A stretch of 64,000 nucleotides of DNA from an uncultured bacterium (GCA_903824675.1 CAIJXV010000058.1:1-64000); one strand, 5' to 3'; shown: positions 9,527-20,360, numbered from the stretch's first letter. The notes: generated from the letters alone by a model not told the origin. Numbers and translations: made by a program.

Positions 9527-12500
9527 ATGAATTCCCGCAACATCAAGTGGGCCGTAGCGCTATTGGTATTGGGCATCGCACTGGCGGCGCAAGCCGCGGA
9601 CTTCAACGGTTGGTCGAAGAAGGCGAAGATCCAGTTTTCCGGGTATAATCCTCCGGGGGGTGCCACGGCGCTGACCAACTTCCCGGCGTTGGTTGTTCTC
9701 AGCACGAATATCAGCAGCTTTTCTTACGGGGATTTCCTGTCGTTGACGAATCAGGACCTGCGTTTCACGGCTTCGAACGGCACGGACGAACTCAACTACG
9801 AAATTGAAAAGTGGAACACCAACGGCAGTTCGTACGTCTGGGTACAGGTGCCGAGGTTGGCGGATACCAACACGTATGTCTGGGCCTGGTGGGGCATGGC
9901 GGACACCAACGCGCCAGCGTACACGACCAACGGGGCGACGTGGTCGAACGGGTGTGTGGGCGTTTGGCATCTTACGGACGGCACGGCACTTTCGGGTAAG
10001 GATTCCACATCGAACGCGAACACTGGAACGCTGAACGGTCCGCCGGGCGCGACGAATGGCGTCGCCGATGGCGCGGCCAGGTTCAGTGCGACAAATCAAT
10101 ACGTGACGAGTTCCAAGAACACGGGGATTACCGGTTCCGTAAGCCGAACGGTTTCGTTCTGGATCAATCCGGCCTCGACGAACGGACGACAAACCATCAC
10201 CTCCATGGGCGCCGGGGCCAGCACCCAAAGCTGGTCAATCGAGTACAATGGCGTTCTGGGTGGTCCCAGCAATATCTATGTTTTCGGTTACAACTGTGAT
10301 CTATACACAACCGCCAAGTTGCCGCTGAACGCCTGGAGTCATATTGCCGTGACGTATTCGGGCGGCGTCGTGAGCACCGGCACCAAGATATATTACAACG
10401 GAACGCCCCAGAGCGTGACGGTCAGCGGGGATGGCACTTTGAATACCGGCAATTCGGCCTTTTCGATCGGCAGGGATGTGCCCATGACCAGACAGTCTTT
10501 CACTGGCGCGGTTGACGAAGTGCGCATTGAAAACGGCGTCCGCTCCTCCAACTGGGTTTGGGCTGCCTATATGAACACGTTCACCAACGGCGCGTTCGCG
10601 GGCTCGTTCAATCAGTACGGCCCCGTGATCGATCCCAATCTGCCGAGTGTGGCCAACGGGGCGGCCGTGAATTTCCGGTGGAACTCGGCGGACCTGGTGG
10701 GTTCGTTGATCTCCACGGGGACTTCGCTGACCACCGTTTATGCCTTCTGGTCCACGAACGATTGCACGACGAACGAGGCGGCCTGGCTCGCCAACGGCGG
10801 CAGTTCGAACCTCGGGCTGCGGGTCCAGGGCGAGACGTTCACCAACACGGCCTCCGGCCTGATTCCCAATACGCTCTATTATTTCAACTTTATGGCCAGC
10901 AACACCACGGGTAAGGCGTGGGGGGCACCGGCGGGGTCGCCCTTGTTCCGGGCCGGTTGGGCGACCGGCACCGGCGGCAATACCACGAACGATAGCGGCG
11001 GCTACCGGATCCACACGTTCACAAACAGCGCCACTGCCAGTAATTTCGTCGTCATAGCCGGTGGCAACGTCGAGGTGCTGGTGGTTGCGGGAGGCGGCGG
11101 AGGCGGCGCCGCGTATGGCGGAGGCGGCGGGGCGGGCGGCCTGATTTACTCCAACGTGTTCCCGGTAACTCCCGGAACAACAACGGTATCGGTTGGATTG
11201 GGAGGCGCGGGCGGCCCGGTGGTTGCCGCGCAAAACTGGGGCACCAACGGGGGGAACAGTGTCTTTTCCAACCTGACCGCCTACGGCGGTGGGGGCGGCA
11301 GCGGATATCTTAACGCGGCGGGGAAAGTTGGCGGTAGCGGCGGGGGCGGGGCGCATACGGCGGGAGCCGGAGGAGTGGCGACGAACAGTGGGCAGCAGGG
11401 GAAGGATGGAGGCTCTTCAGTGGGTGCTCCCAACTACGGTGGGGGCGGCGGCGGTGGTGCCGGCACGCGCGGCACCAATGGGACGACGACGGCCGGAGGC
11501 AAGGGTGGCGCCGGTGTATCCATCAATATCTCGGGGTCCTGGGTGACCTATGCGGGTGGGGGGGGCGGTGGCACCTACCAGGGAGGCACTGCGGGAATAG
11601 GCGGGGATGGGGGCGGCGGGAATGGCGCCGTGGGAAGTGCCAATAACGTGGGCAATCCCGGCTTGGATGGGAGAGGCGGTGGCGGGGGGGGAAGTGGATA
11701 CCTCAATGCAACGGTCGCTGGCGGCAAAGGCGGGTCCGGCATTGTGATCGTGCGGTATATTCTAGATCCCAATCTGCCGAGGGTCGCCAATGGGGCCGCC
11801 ACAAATCTCCTGCTGAACTCGGCGGACCTGGTGGGGTCGCTGACCTCCACGGGGACTTCGCCGACCACCGTTTATGCGTTCTGGGCGACGAACGATTGCA
11901 CGACGAACGAGGCGGCCTGGCTCGCCAACGGCGGCAGTTCGAACCTCGGGCTGCGGGTCCAGGGCGAGACGTTCACCAATACCGTCGGCGGCCTTGCGGG
12001 GGACACGTTCTTCTATTTCAACTTCATGGCCAGCAACACCACGGGCAAGGCGTGGGGTAGCATGGCGGGGTCGCCCTCGTTCCGGACCCTCACGCTGCCG
12101 GTGGTCAACAACAGCACGGGCGCAACGGCCGTAAGCCAATATGCCGCCACGTTGAACGGAAACCTGACGACGGGCCTGACGGCGTACGTCTCCATCTACT
12201 GGTGGACGAACAATGCGAGCGTGACCAATGTCATTGACTTTGGTGCGGCGCGATCCCAGGGTCCCTTCTCGACGAACGTTACGGGTCTCGCGTGGGGAAC
12301 GCTGTACTACTACCAGTGCTTTGCCTCCAACGCGGCGGGCACGGCCTGGGCGGGTGCGGCGAGCAATTTTACGACCCAGACGCCATTCTTCCGTTATGTG
12401 ACGCAGACCGGCGGCGGCACCGCCCCGCTCGACGGTTCGGACTGGGCGCATGCCTACAGCAACGTCCAGGACGCGATCACCGCCTGTGTCGGGCAGGTGA

Positions 12501-15500
12501 GTGAAATTTATCTCAAGTCCGGCATCTATTCAAATGCCAGCCAGCTCGTCGTCAGCAATCATCCGGGCCTGACGATCCGGGGCGGGTATAGCGGCACGGG
12601 GCTGGACCTCTCGACGGGGCCCACGGTGCTGACCCGGGTCACGGGCACGACCACCCGCGTGATCTTCGGGAATTACGCGACGATCACCTTGAATAATGTG
12701 ACGATCAGTAATGGTCTGGCCGTCGTGGGTTCCGGATTGCTGCTCAGCAATTGCGTGACCACGATCACGAACTGCATGCTGGTGCGGAATGGTCCGCAAG
12801 CAGGCGAAATAACCGGCCCCTTCGGTTGCGGAATTTATGCATCAAATGGCGGCGTAAGCATTGTGAACAGCGTGTTCAGAGGAAACGGGCAACGGATATA
12901 TTATGGGGCGACAGCCGGAAGAGGCGGAGCGATTTATGGGGTCAACGGGACAACCATCATCCTGGATGGCGTAGAATTCACGGATAACCTCGTTAATGGC
13001 TACGACTATACCCTGGGAGGGTGTTTGTATTTGACGGGCTGCAGTCTCCAGATGCGCAACTGCCGGGTCGGATCCAATTATGCCGCCGCCTATTATGGCA
13101 CCGGCCTTCTGCATCTCAATGCAATGACCGCCTTGAGTATTTCAAATTGTGTGTTTTCGAATAACACCGTGTCCGTCAGCACGGGGGGCGGCCTGGTGTA
13201 TATCACCGGCGCTGGAGCGAATGATATGCAGTTCGTCGATTGTACGATGATGAGCAATACGACGAGTTTGGGTCAGATTACCCTGGCACAGGCCGGCGGT
13301 TCCACCTTGCTAAAGAACTGCGTGCTCGGCGGATCGACGGGACCGGGGATCTATCAGTCCGGATCCCCGTCCACGGTCATCACCAACTGCCTGATTTACG
13401 GGTTCAGTTCGCATGGCGTGCAATTGGCGGCGGGCCGCGCAACCATCTGCAACTCGACGATCGCGGATAATCTGGGCTGTGGCGTGACCAACACGACGGC
13501 CGGAATCGCGGTCACCAATCTCAATTCGATCTACTGGGGTAATACGCTGGGCGGGAGTTGCGGGCCGGTGACCTCCACCTACACCTGCGCGCAGGAGGTG
13601 CGAAGCGGCGCCGGCAACCGGGTGGAGGACCCGTTGTTTGTCGCGGGCTACTACCTTTCCGTCAACGGCTTGCCGTATCAGACGGCGGACAGTCCGTGTC
13701 TGGACGCCGGAAGTGCGGCGGCTGCGGACCTGGGAATGAACACGCGGGCCGCTCGCACGGATGGCATGGGTGATTCCGGTGTCGTGGATCTAGGGTACCA
13801 TTATCCCCTCGGCGCTGCGGCGGTTTCCAACATGGTGATCTACGCGGATGTCAATTTGGGCAGTGACGCCAATGAGGGGTGGACGGCCGGGGCCGGGGCG
13901 GTGAAGACCCTGACCCGGGCGTTATCCAAGGTCCTGCCGCGGGGCACGATCAATGTTGCCGTCGGGACCTATAGCTCTGCGACTCCCGGCGAAATCTTCC
14001 CGCTGAATGTCGCCACCCTCGGGATCACCATCAAGGGTACAAACCAAACGGCCACAATTTTTGACGCGCTTAAGAAAACCCGCGTGATGACGGTCTCGCC
14101 CCTGCTGGCGGTCTCCCTGTGGCTGGAAGGGGTGACGTTTGCCAACGGCTCCAATCTGGTGGCGGGAAGTGGACTCTATGCTCCGAGTTGCCGGACGACG
14201 GTCACCAACTGCACATTTTCCCGAAATTCCATCACGAATATCGCCTGTAGCCTGGCGGGCGGCGCCATCTATGCGGCTTCGCCGGGCAGTCTGACCGTGG
14301 TGGACAGCACTATCGTCAGCAATGGGGCCTATTTCTTCGGAACCGGTGTGTCGCCCCAGGGAGGCGGCATTTATGCGCTCAATATTCCGGTATTGATTGA
14401 CCGTTGCGTGTTTTATACCAATCGGGTGGACGGCTATGACAATGCGCGCGGTGGGAGTATTCATCTGCAAGGCGCCACCTGTTTTGCGACCATTCGAAAT
14501 AGCCAGTTCCGGGATAATTATGCCCGCGGCTTCTATTCTCCGAGCGCGATCATCAGCGTGGACGGAGTCGGCGGGTTGGTGATCTCCAACTGTGTTTTTG
14601 CCGGCAATAAGGTCGAGCCCTATGATCATGTCCAAGCGGGGCCGGGGGGGATCATCGGTTTTATCGGGACCGGAGTGAACGGGATGCAAATCGTGGACTC
14701 CACGTTTACCAATAATGCCGGCATGGCGACCGTCAATAACCGGACGGCGGGCCAGATTTGCATGCTTCAGAACAGCGGCTCGCTCCTCGTGCGGAATTGT
14801 GTGTTCGGAAATAGCAGCGCCGGCGCGGGCGTATTCAAGGTGGGTAACGGAACGATGAACCTGGAGCACTGTCTCATTTACGGACAAACCAATTGCGGGG
14901 TTATCAGCACGAATCTCAACTCGGTGCTGACGATCGACCAATGTACCTTTGCCAACAATCGGGGTTATGGCGTGAGCAATTGGTATGCCACGATCTCGGT
15001 CAGCAATTCCATCGCCTGGGGAAACAATGCGGGTGGCATCACGAATTGCACCGTGAACTACACCTGCTCGCAGGAGGCGCAAGCCGGCGTCGGAAACACC
15101 AACATCAATCCCCTGTTCGTCGACACCAACTATTTCCACCTGGCGTCCCGCGGGGGCCAGTACGAAAGTGGATTCTTTACGGGCGGAATCTGGTCGGCTT
15201 CCGCCACAACGAATAGCCCGTTGATCGACTCGGGCGATCCTTCGTCCACCGCATGGACTCTGGAAACGCAACCCAATGGCCGCCGGCTGAACCTGGGAGC
15301 CTATGCCGGAACCCCCGTGGCTTCGAGGACGTTCCTCGCCGAGCCGGGCGTCTTCTCCAGTCTTCGGGTGCATGTGTATGACCCGACGAATGTTGGGCCG
15401 GACTTTGCTTCGTTCAATGGGGAAATACTGCACAGCGGAAGCGCGCCGAATGCCCGGGCATTTTTCTGCTATGGGACCCTGGACCAGGGCGTTACGGATA

Positions 15501-18500
15501 CCGGGTTATGGGACCGGGTTGTCGATGTGGGCATCCGTGTGCCGTGGGAATTATTCACCACGAACATCACGGGGTTGGGCGGGTCAACCTATTACCGCGC
15601 ATTTGTCACCAACAGCGCCGGCGAGCAAAGTTGGTCATCCAATGCCATCCAACTGGGTTCGTTGGCACCGCCCACGGTTACCAACCAGGGCGCCCTTTCG
15701 GTCCGGCGCCGGAGTGCGGTGCTCACCGGCCGGGTCTATAACACGGATGTGATTCAGCCGGACTGCTGGTTTTATTATTGGACGAATGGGGCGGCCTCGA
15801 GCAACTTCGTTTCCATGGGCCCGCAGTCCGTCACGTTTTCCACAACCGTCGATAGTTTGGCGGCGGGAACGCTGTATTATTTCAAGATTCTGGCTTCCAA
15901 CAGCGCTGGATCGGTCTGGTCGGACGTCGCCAGTTTTACCACGTTGGATGCCGGCGCCCGCGGTTGGTACGTCTCGCAAAGCGGCGCCAATGCCGAAGGA
16001 ACCAACTGGAGTACGGCGATCACCTCAGTGACCAATGCTCTGTTGATCGCCGAGCCGAACGACAGTATTTACCTGGCCGGGGGCTCTTACAGTCTGGCGA
16101 CGCAATTGATTTGGAGCACGTCCTTCCTCACGATTCAGGGAAGTTATGCGGCCACAAACGATGCCGATCAGCCCGGCGTCAATGATCTATCCCGTTGGCC
16201 GACGGTATTTTTCCGGCCCTCCCAGGCACCCATCCCCTTCAGAATTCTATCCATCATCGGGGTTACCAACGGCACGCTGGACCAGGTCGTGATTACCGGG
16301 GGTGCCATCGGTTCGGATTCCGGCGGCACCTACCATGGCGCCGGAATCTACATCGGCAATTCCACGAACCTGATGATCTCCGGCTGCCAGGTGGTCAGTA
16401 ATACCTGCGGCGGGTATTATCACACGTTTAGGGGGGCGGGTATTTTTTCCAGTAATTCGTGGGGCACAATTTCGGATTGCCTGGTGAGCAGCAATATCGT
16501 CAACCGGTGGTATCCAGACGCCGGATGGGGCGAGGGGGTCGGCGGTGGATTTTACGTGTGGGGCGGGAACTGGACGATTCGGGATTCCGTGTTTCGGCGG
16601 AACACGGCCGGGAGCACCTTCTCTGATGCGGGCGTGTTGGCGATCACGAATGGCGTGGTGCGCGCGGTGAACTGTCTTTTTGCCGACAATATCAGCCAGA
16701 GCGGGGCCAATCCGGCCTCGGCGATCGTCCTCTCCGGGCCCTCCGGCCGGCTTCAAATGGAAAATTGCACCGTCGCCGGCAACGGCGGAAATTCGCGCGG
16801 ATTGAAAGTCTTTTCCAGCGCGAGCGCGGCCCTCACCAACTGCATCCTCTGGGGCAACAACGGGGAAGTTTCGGGAACGGTTTCGCTGGCGTATTGCGCG
16901 GTCCAGGACGGAACCGGCGCCGGGCAGAATGGAAATATTTCGGAGGATCCCCGTTTCGAGCGCGGATACTATCTCGCGGACGGAAGTCCCTGTCGGGATC
17001 GCGGCAATATGACCGTTGCGGCCGCCGGGTTGAGCGGATACACGGCGGTGGCCAACGGCCTGGCCGATACGGATGCCGTGGATCTGGGTTATCATCGTCC
17101 GGCTGGAACCGATGTGACGGCGAACGATCTCTATGTCTCGACCAATGGGAGCGACAACGTGGGCGTCACGGGCGCCGATCCGGATCATTCGCTTCGGACG
17201 ATTACCCGGGCGTTGGTTCTGGCCCAAAATTCCAGCCTCATCCACGTCGGGGCCGGCACCTACAATACCAATATCGGCGAAGTCTTTCCGCTGACGATTT
17301 CGAATTTGGTCACCGACATCGGGATCCAGGGGGCCGGACCGACCCAGACCGTTATCAGCGGCTCTTCTTTGACCCGAATCTTGAATTTTCCATCCAAGGG
17401 GAATCTACTGTTCGAAGGAGTGACGATTTCCAAGGGCGGGGGCGCGCTTTCAACCGGAATTGGACTGTACCTGGGGTACAGCGGCTATACCACTGTTACG
17501 AATTGCACGATCGCGCAAAACAATTATGCGCCGGCAAACGGGGGTGGGATCGCGCTGTTAGGCGGTCACTTGAATGTTTACAACAGCCTGATCGTCAGCA
17601 ATGGTTGTTTGACTAACCCCGGGTGGACCGCGGGCAACGGGGGCGGTCTGTATGCGGCCGATGCGGGCGTCACGCTCGATAACGTGCGGATGGATCGCAA
17701 CGAGATCGACGGGTACGATTACAGCTCGGCCGGCGCCATGTACCAAGTCCGAGGGAGCCTGATCCTCCGCAAGTCCCGATTCCTGGCTAATCTCAATGCG
17801 TCCTATTACACCAAAGGCCTTGTGCTGCTCGACTCGCCTCGCTATCTGAGCATTTCCAATGTCGTCTTCACGAGCAATAATGTCGCGGCAACCGCTGGTG
17901 ACGGCTACCTGATTGGGATTTTGGGAACCGGAGTAAATGGACTGGAGATCAGCGATTGTACCTTCGTCAGTAATAATGTGAACCCGGCTTATGAAGGCGG
18001 GCAGATTTATGTGTCCATGAGTGGCGGTTCGCTGAGCGTCCTCCGGTGCCAGATGGGGAGCAATCGCAAATCGGGAATCATCATGACCGGCGCCAGCGTC
18101 CTGGGACTCACGAATTGTTTGATTTATGCCCAAACCAATCATGGCGTGCGGGTGACGGCGGGGACGGTCTCGATTGCCAATTCGACGATTACTTCCAATC
18201 TATTCTTCGGGGTCACCAACTCGGCCGGCACCGTAAGCATTAAAAATTCGATTGTTTGGGATAATGGAATGGGCGTCGCCAATGCTTCGGTACTTTACTC
18301 GGATGTGCAGGGCTTGGCGGAAAATCTCGCAACGCATGTCATCAGCCAGGATCCCCAGTTCGTAGGCGCCATCACTCAAAATTATTCCCTGGCCCGAAGC
18401 AGTCCCTGTCTGGATGTCGGCACCAACGAGGACTGGATGGCGACGGGGATCGATCTGGATAAAAACTCCCGCAAATTCCGCGGTATCGTTGATCTGGGCG

Positions 18501-18553
18501 CCTATGAGCTGATGTATCGGGCCGATGGCGGAACGATTTTCACCCTGCATTAA
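9527..18553 (+). CDS. Giant exported protein (3008 aa): DUF2341-like, LamG-like, Fn3-like and glycine-rich domains, then several right-handed beta-helix domains
   Basis: Same N-terminus as 2633-8713. Repeated NCxF/NSTI/SNN beta-helix ladder patterns; blocks end in VVDLGYHYP, AVDLGYHRP, IVDLGAYE. Confidence 0.85.
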   Translation: MNSRNIKWAVALLVLGIALAAQAADFNGWSKKAKIQFSGYNPPGGATALTNFPALVVLSTNISSFSYGDFLSLTNQDLRFTASNGTDELNYEIEKWNTNGSSYVWVQVPRLADTNTYVWAWWGMADTNAPAYTTNGATWSNGCVGVWHLTDGTALSGKDSTSNANTGTLNGPPGATNGVADGAARFSATNQYVTSSKNTGITGSVSRTVSFWINPASTNGRQTITSMGAGASTQSWSIEYNGVLGGPSNIYVFGYNCDLYTTAKLPLNAWSHIAVTYSGGVVSTGTKIYYNGTPQSVTVSGDGTLNTGNSAFSIGRDVPMTRQSFTGAVDEVRIENGVRSSNWVWAAYMNTFTNGAFAGSFNQYGPVIDPNLPSVANGAAVNFRWNSADLVGSLISTGTSLTTVYAFWSTNDCTTNEAAWLANGGSSNLGLRVQGETFTNTASGLIPNTLYYFNFMASNTTGKAWGAPAGSPLFRAGWATGTGGNTTNDSGGYRIHTFTNSATASNFVVIAGGNVEVLVVAGGGGGGAAYGGGGGAGGLIYSNVFPVTPGTTTVSVGLGGAGGPVVAAQNWGTNGGNSVFSNLTAYGGGGGSGYLNAAGKVGGSGGGGAHTAGAGGVATNSGQQGKDGGSSVGAPNYGGGGGGGAGTRGTNGTTTAGGKGGAGVSINISGSWVTYAGGGGGGTYQGGTAGIGGDGGGGNGAVGSANNVGNPGLDGRGGGGGGSGYLNATVAGGKGGSGIVIVRYILDPNLPRVANGAATNLLLNSADLVGSLTSTGTSPTTVYAFWATNDCTTNEAAWLANGGSSNLGLRVQGETFTNTVGGLAGDTFFYFNFMASNTTGKAWGSMAGSPSFRTLTLPVVNNSTGATAVSQYAATLNGNLTTGLTAYVSIYWWTNNASVTNVIDFGAARSQGPFSTNVTGLAWGTLYYYQCFASNAAGTAWAGAASNFTTQTPFFRYVTQTGGGTAPLDGSDWAHAYSNVQDAITACVGQVSEIYLKSGIYSNASQLVVSNHPGLTIRGGYSGTGLDLSTGPTVLTRVTGTTTRVIFGNYATITLNNVTISNGLAVVGSGLLLSNCVTTITNCMLVRNGPQAGEITGPFGCGIYASNGGVSIVNSVFRGNGQRIYYGATAGRGGAIYGVNGTTIILDGVEFTDNLVNGYDYTLGGCLYLTGCSLQMRNCRVGSNYAAAYYGTGLLHLNAMTALSISNCVFSNNTVSVSTGGGLVYITGAGANDMQFVDCTMMSNTTSLGQITLAQAGGSTLLKNCVLGGSTGPGIYQSGSPSTVITNCLIYGFSSHGVQLAAGRATICNSTIADNLGCGVTNTTAGIAVTNLNSIYWGNTLGGSCGPVTSTYTCAQEVRSGAGNRVEDPLFVAGYYLSVNGLPYQTADSPCLDAGSAAAADLGMNTRAARTDGMGDSGVVDLGYHYPLGAAAVSNMVIYADVNLGSDANEGWTAGAGAVKTLTRALSKVLPRGTINVAVGTYSSATPGEIFPLNVATLGITIKGTNQTATIFDALKKTRVMTVSPLLAVSLWLEGVTFANGSNLVAGSGLYAPSCRTTVTNCTFSRNSITNIACSLAGGAIYAASPGSLTVVDSTIVSNGAYFFGTGVSPQGGGIYALNIPVLIDRCVFYTNRVDGYDNARGGSIHLQGATCFATIRNSQFRDNYARGFYSPSAIISVDGVGGLVISNCVFAGNKVEPYDHVQAGPGGIIGFIGTGVNGMQIVDSTFTNNAGMATVNNRTAGQICMLQNSGSLLVRNCVFGNSSAGAGVFKVGNGTMNLEHCLIYGQTNCGVISTNLNSVLTIDQCTFANNRGYGVSNWYATISVSNSIAWGNNAGGITNCTVNYTCSQEAQAGVGNTNINPLFVDTNYFHLASRGGQYESGFFTGGIWSASATTNSPLIDSGDPSSTAWTLETQPNGRRLNLGAYAGTPVASRTFLAEPGVFSSLRVHVYDPTNVGPDFASFNGEILHSGSAPNARAFFCYGTLDQGVTDTGLWDRVVDVGIRVPWELFTTNITGLGGSTYYRAFVTNSAGEQSWSSNAIQLGSLAPPTVTNQGALSVRRRSAVLTGRVYNTDVIQPDCWFYYWTNGAASSNFVSMGPQSVTFSTTVDSLAAGTLYYFKILASNSAGSVWSDVASFTTLDAGARGWYVSQSGANAEGTNWSTAITSVTNALLIAEPNDSIYLAGGSYSLATQLIWSTSFLTIQGSYAATNDADQPGVNDLSRWPTVFFRPSQAPIPFRILSIIGVTNGTLDQVVITGGAIGSDSGGTYHGAGIYIGNSTNLMISGCQVVSNTCGGYYHTFRGAGIFSSNSWGTISDCLVSSNIVNRWYPDAGWGEGVGGGFYVWGGNWTIRDSVFRRNTAGSTFSDAGVLAITNGVVRAVNCLFADNISQSGANPASAIVLSGPSGRLQMENCTVAGNGGNSRGLKVFSSASAALTNCILWGNNGEVSGTVSLAYCAVQDGTGAGQNGNISEDPRFERGYYLADGSPCRDRGNMTVAAAGLSGYTAVANGLADTDAVDLGYHRPAGTDVTANDLYVSTNGSDNVGVTGADPDHSLRTITRALVLAQNSSLIHVGAGTYNTNIGEVFPLTISNLVTDIGIQGAGPTQTVISGSSLTRILNFPSKGNLLFEGVTISKGGGALSTGIGLYLGYSGYTTVTNCTIAQNNYAPANGGGIALLGGHLNVYNSLIVSNGCLTNPGWTAGNGGGLYAADAGVTLDNVRMDRNEIDGYDYSSAGAMYQVRGSLILRKSRFLANLNASYYTKGLVLLDSPRYLSISNVVFTSNNVAATAGDGYLIGILGTGVNGLEISDCTFVSNNVNPAYEGGQIYVSMSGGSLSVLRCQMGSNRKSGIIMTGASVLGLTNCLIYAQTNHGVRVTAGTVSIANSTITSNLFFGVTNSAGTVSIKNSIVWDNGMGVANASVLYSDVQGLAENLATHVISQDPQFVGAITQNYSLARSSPCLDVGTNEDWMATGIDLDKNSRKFRGIVDLGAYELMYRADGGTIFTLH
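10630..10950 (+). repeat. Fn3-like module copy 3
   Basis: NLPSVANGAAVNFRWNSADLVGSLISTGTSLTTVYAFWSTNDCTTNEAAW... Confidence 0.8.
11765..12090 (+). repeat. Fn3-like module copy 4
   Basis: NLPRVANGAATNLLLNSADLVGSLTSTGTSPTTVYAFWATNDCTTNEAAW... Confidence 0.8.
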
Positions 18554-18869
18554 GGGTTGGATGAGCGAATGCGCACAAGGAGCGATATCGAGGCGATGGG
18601 TCGGGCTTTTTATCAATGACCGCACGGGACACAGGGCCTTCCCTCTCAAATAAATGGTGAGTTTTGATTTCCAGGGTGTGGGTGCCTTCGGCCAAAGGCC
18701 CATTGAACACCGCCTGGCGGGAGTGGGGATCCGGTCCGGATTTTTCGTTGCCGGCAGGGTGAGTGCGGCGATCGAGATAATCGTCAATAACAACCTGACC
18801 CCAACGACTCTTCATGTCCTTTGCATAGGATCGCGTTGACGCCCAAGCCCTCTCGCGCCTTTTGCGCAT
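18540..18869 (-). pseudogene. Possible remnant of a carbohydrate-binding or GH gene C-terminus
   Basis: SRWGQVVIDDYLDRRTHPAGNEKSGPDPHSRQAVFNGPLAEGTHTLEIKT resembles a beta-sandwich strand pattern, but the ORF is short and isolated. Confidence 0.3.
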
Positions 18870-18937
18870 TTCGTAGTGGACTCAACTGCACTTTTTAGGG
18901 TGAACCTTATTCTTCTGAGTCCCTGGGGGTGTTCTTC

Positions 18938-20218
18938 CTACGGATTAAGCGCGGGCGGCCCGGGATTTTCGATTCCCAAGTGGCGGGCGCCATGCGGCGG
19001 CAATGCGTCCGGTCCCACGGGTGGGAATTTGGGGGGAGTAGTGAAGCGCACGGTATCGTGGGGACCCACCACATCGGCGGTTTTCTGGCCGCGGCCCGAC
19101 ACGGTATTGCCTTCGATATAAATGTCCGTGCAACCCTCGCCGATGCTGATGGCCGGCTTTCCGTTGGGAACGAGGGTGTTGCCGAGCAGATGAATCCAAT
19201 GGAGGTTGGGAGGAATCTCGATTTCGGCCGATCCTTCCCGGCAACAATTTCCCTGGAGCGTATTGCCCAGCAGACAGACCCGGTCGCCGCTGCGCCGGGT
19301 CGGCATACGGAAGGAAATGCCCGGTCCCCCCTGGCCCCGGAGGGTGTTGTTGGCAATAAGATGGTCGGTGTCGCGTTCACCGATCGAGATGCCGATTCCC
19401 GCGTTGTTTTCGATGAGATTGCTCCGGCAGATGGAGTGCGTGGTTCGCAGACAGTAAAAAATGCCACAGCCACCATTGTCATGGATCCGATTCTTTTGGA
19501 GGAGGTAGCGGACACTGCCGCTCCCCGGATGGATGCCGCCGCCCGTATTGTGGTGCAAATGACAATCGTCCACGGTGATATCGATGTTTTGCTGAAAACT
19601 GAGCGCATCCCCGCGAAACTCCCGGATTTCGACTTTGCGCACGGCGACCCGGCGCGCCTGGTAGATGAAAAGACCCGCGCCCCGACAGCCGTTAAGCGCG
19701 AACGTTTCCTCCGCCTGGTTGCCGTCAAGGATCAGGTTTTCAATGATGACATCAGAAACCTGATCGGCTTCGATCAGCGAAAAGACGCTGACGGCCCGGG
19801 CCTTTGCGGCGGGTCCATAATCGTGATTGAGCATCCGGTCGAGGAACAGACGTTCGCCGTCGATTCCGAGGATCGTGGCCACGGTGGTATAAAAGCCCAT
19901 CGATAGATCGTCCAGGACGTGAATGCCCATGCCGACATGAAACTTCTGCGGCTCAGCCACGGTGATTTCGTAGTGACCATAACCGAGGTAATCGGGGATC
20001 AAGCTGGAAACGCTGGGGATCTTTTTAAGGATTGCGCCCGGTTCACCCATTAAATGCACGCCGGTGCGGAGGTGGACGGCGTTATCCAGAAGATAGGTAC
20101 CGGCCGGCACCGTGACGACACCTCCGCCGTTGGCCGCAGCCTGATCAATCGTCTGTTGAATGGCCCGGCCTGTCCAGGCCGTGACGCCGTCAGTGATGAC
20201 GCGAAATAGTTGACTCAT
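18938..20218 (-). CDS. Right-handed parallel beta-helix / pectate-lyase-superfamily protein
   Basis: AIQQTIDQAAANGGGVVTVPAGTYLLDNAVHLRTGVHLMGEPGAIL and repeated SNLIENNAGIGISIGERDTDHLIANNTLRGQG patterns. Start at MSQLF preferred over upstream ATG at 20254. Confidence 0.8.
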   Translation of the reverse strand: MSQLFRVITDGVTAWTGRAIQQTIDQAAANGGGVVTVPAGTYLLDNAVHLRTGVHLMGEPGAILKKIPSVSSLIPDYLGYGHYEITVAEPQKFHVGMGIHVLDDLSMGFYTTVATILGIDGERLFLDRMLNHDYGPAAKARAVSVFSLIEADQVSDVIIENLILDGNQAEETFALNGCRGAGLFIYQARRVAVRKVEIREFRGDALSFQQNIDITVDDCHLHHNTGGGIHPGSGSVRYLLQKNRIHDNGGCGIFYCLRTTHSICRSNLIENNAGIGISIGERDTDHLIANNTLRGQGGPGISFRMPTRRSGDRVCLLGNTLQGNCCREGSAEIEIPPNLHWIHLLGNTLVPNGKPAISIGEGCTDIYIEGNTVSGRGQKTADVVGPHDTVRFTTPPKFPPVGPDALPPHGARHLGIENPGPPALNP

Positions 20219-20360
20219 AGCAGTGCCTTTGGCTGAGCTGATTCCGCACAACAAAAAACGAATATAACCACGGATGACACGGATAGCACGGATTTTTTGC
20301 GGGGTGGGGCGATGTGTTTGGTTTCTTTACTCTTAACCTAAAAATCATCTTTGTTCTTTT

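Noticed and set aside
13922-15433. 503-aa ORF antisense to the 3008-aa gene
   Set aside because: Long open frame opposite a GC-rich repetitive gene; composition rich in R/H/I/P with no domain pattern; the sense frame is clearly coding.
18929-19906. 325-aa plus-strand ORF opposite the beta-helix gene
   Set aside because: Shadow ORF; minus-strand frame carries the recognisable beta-helix pattern.
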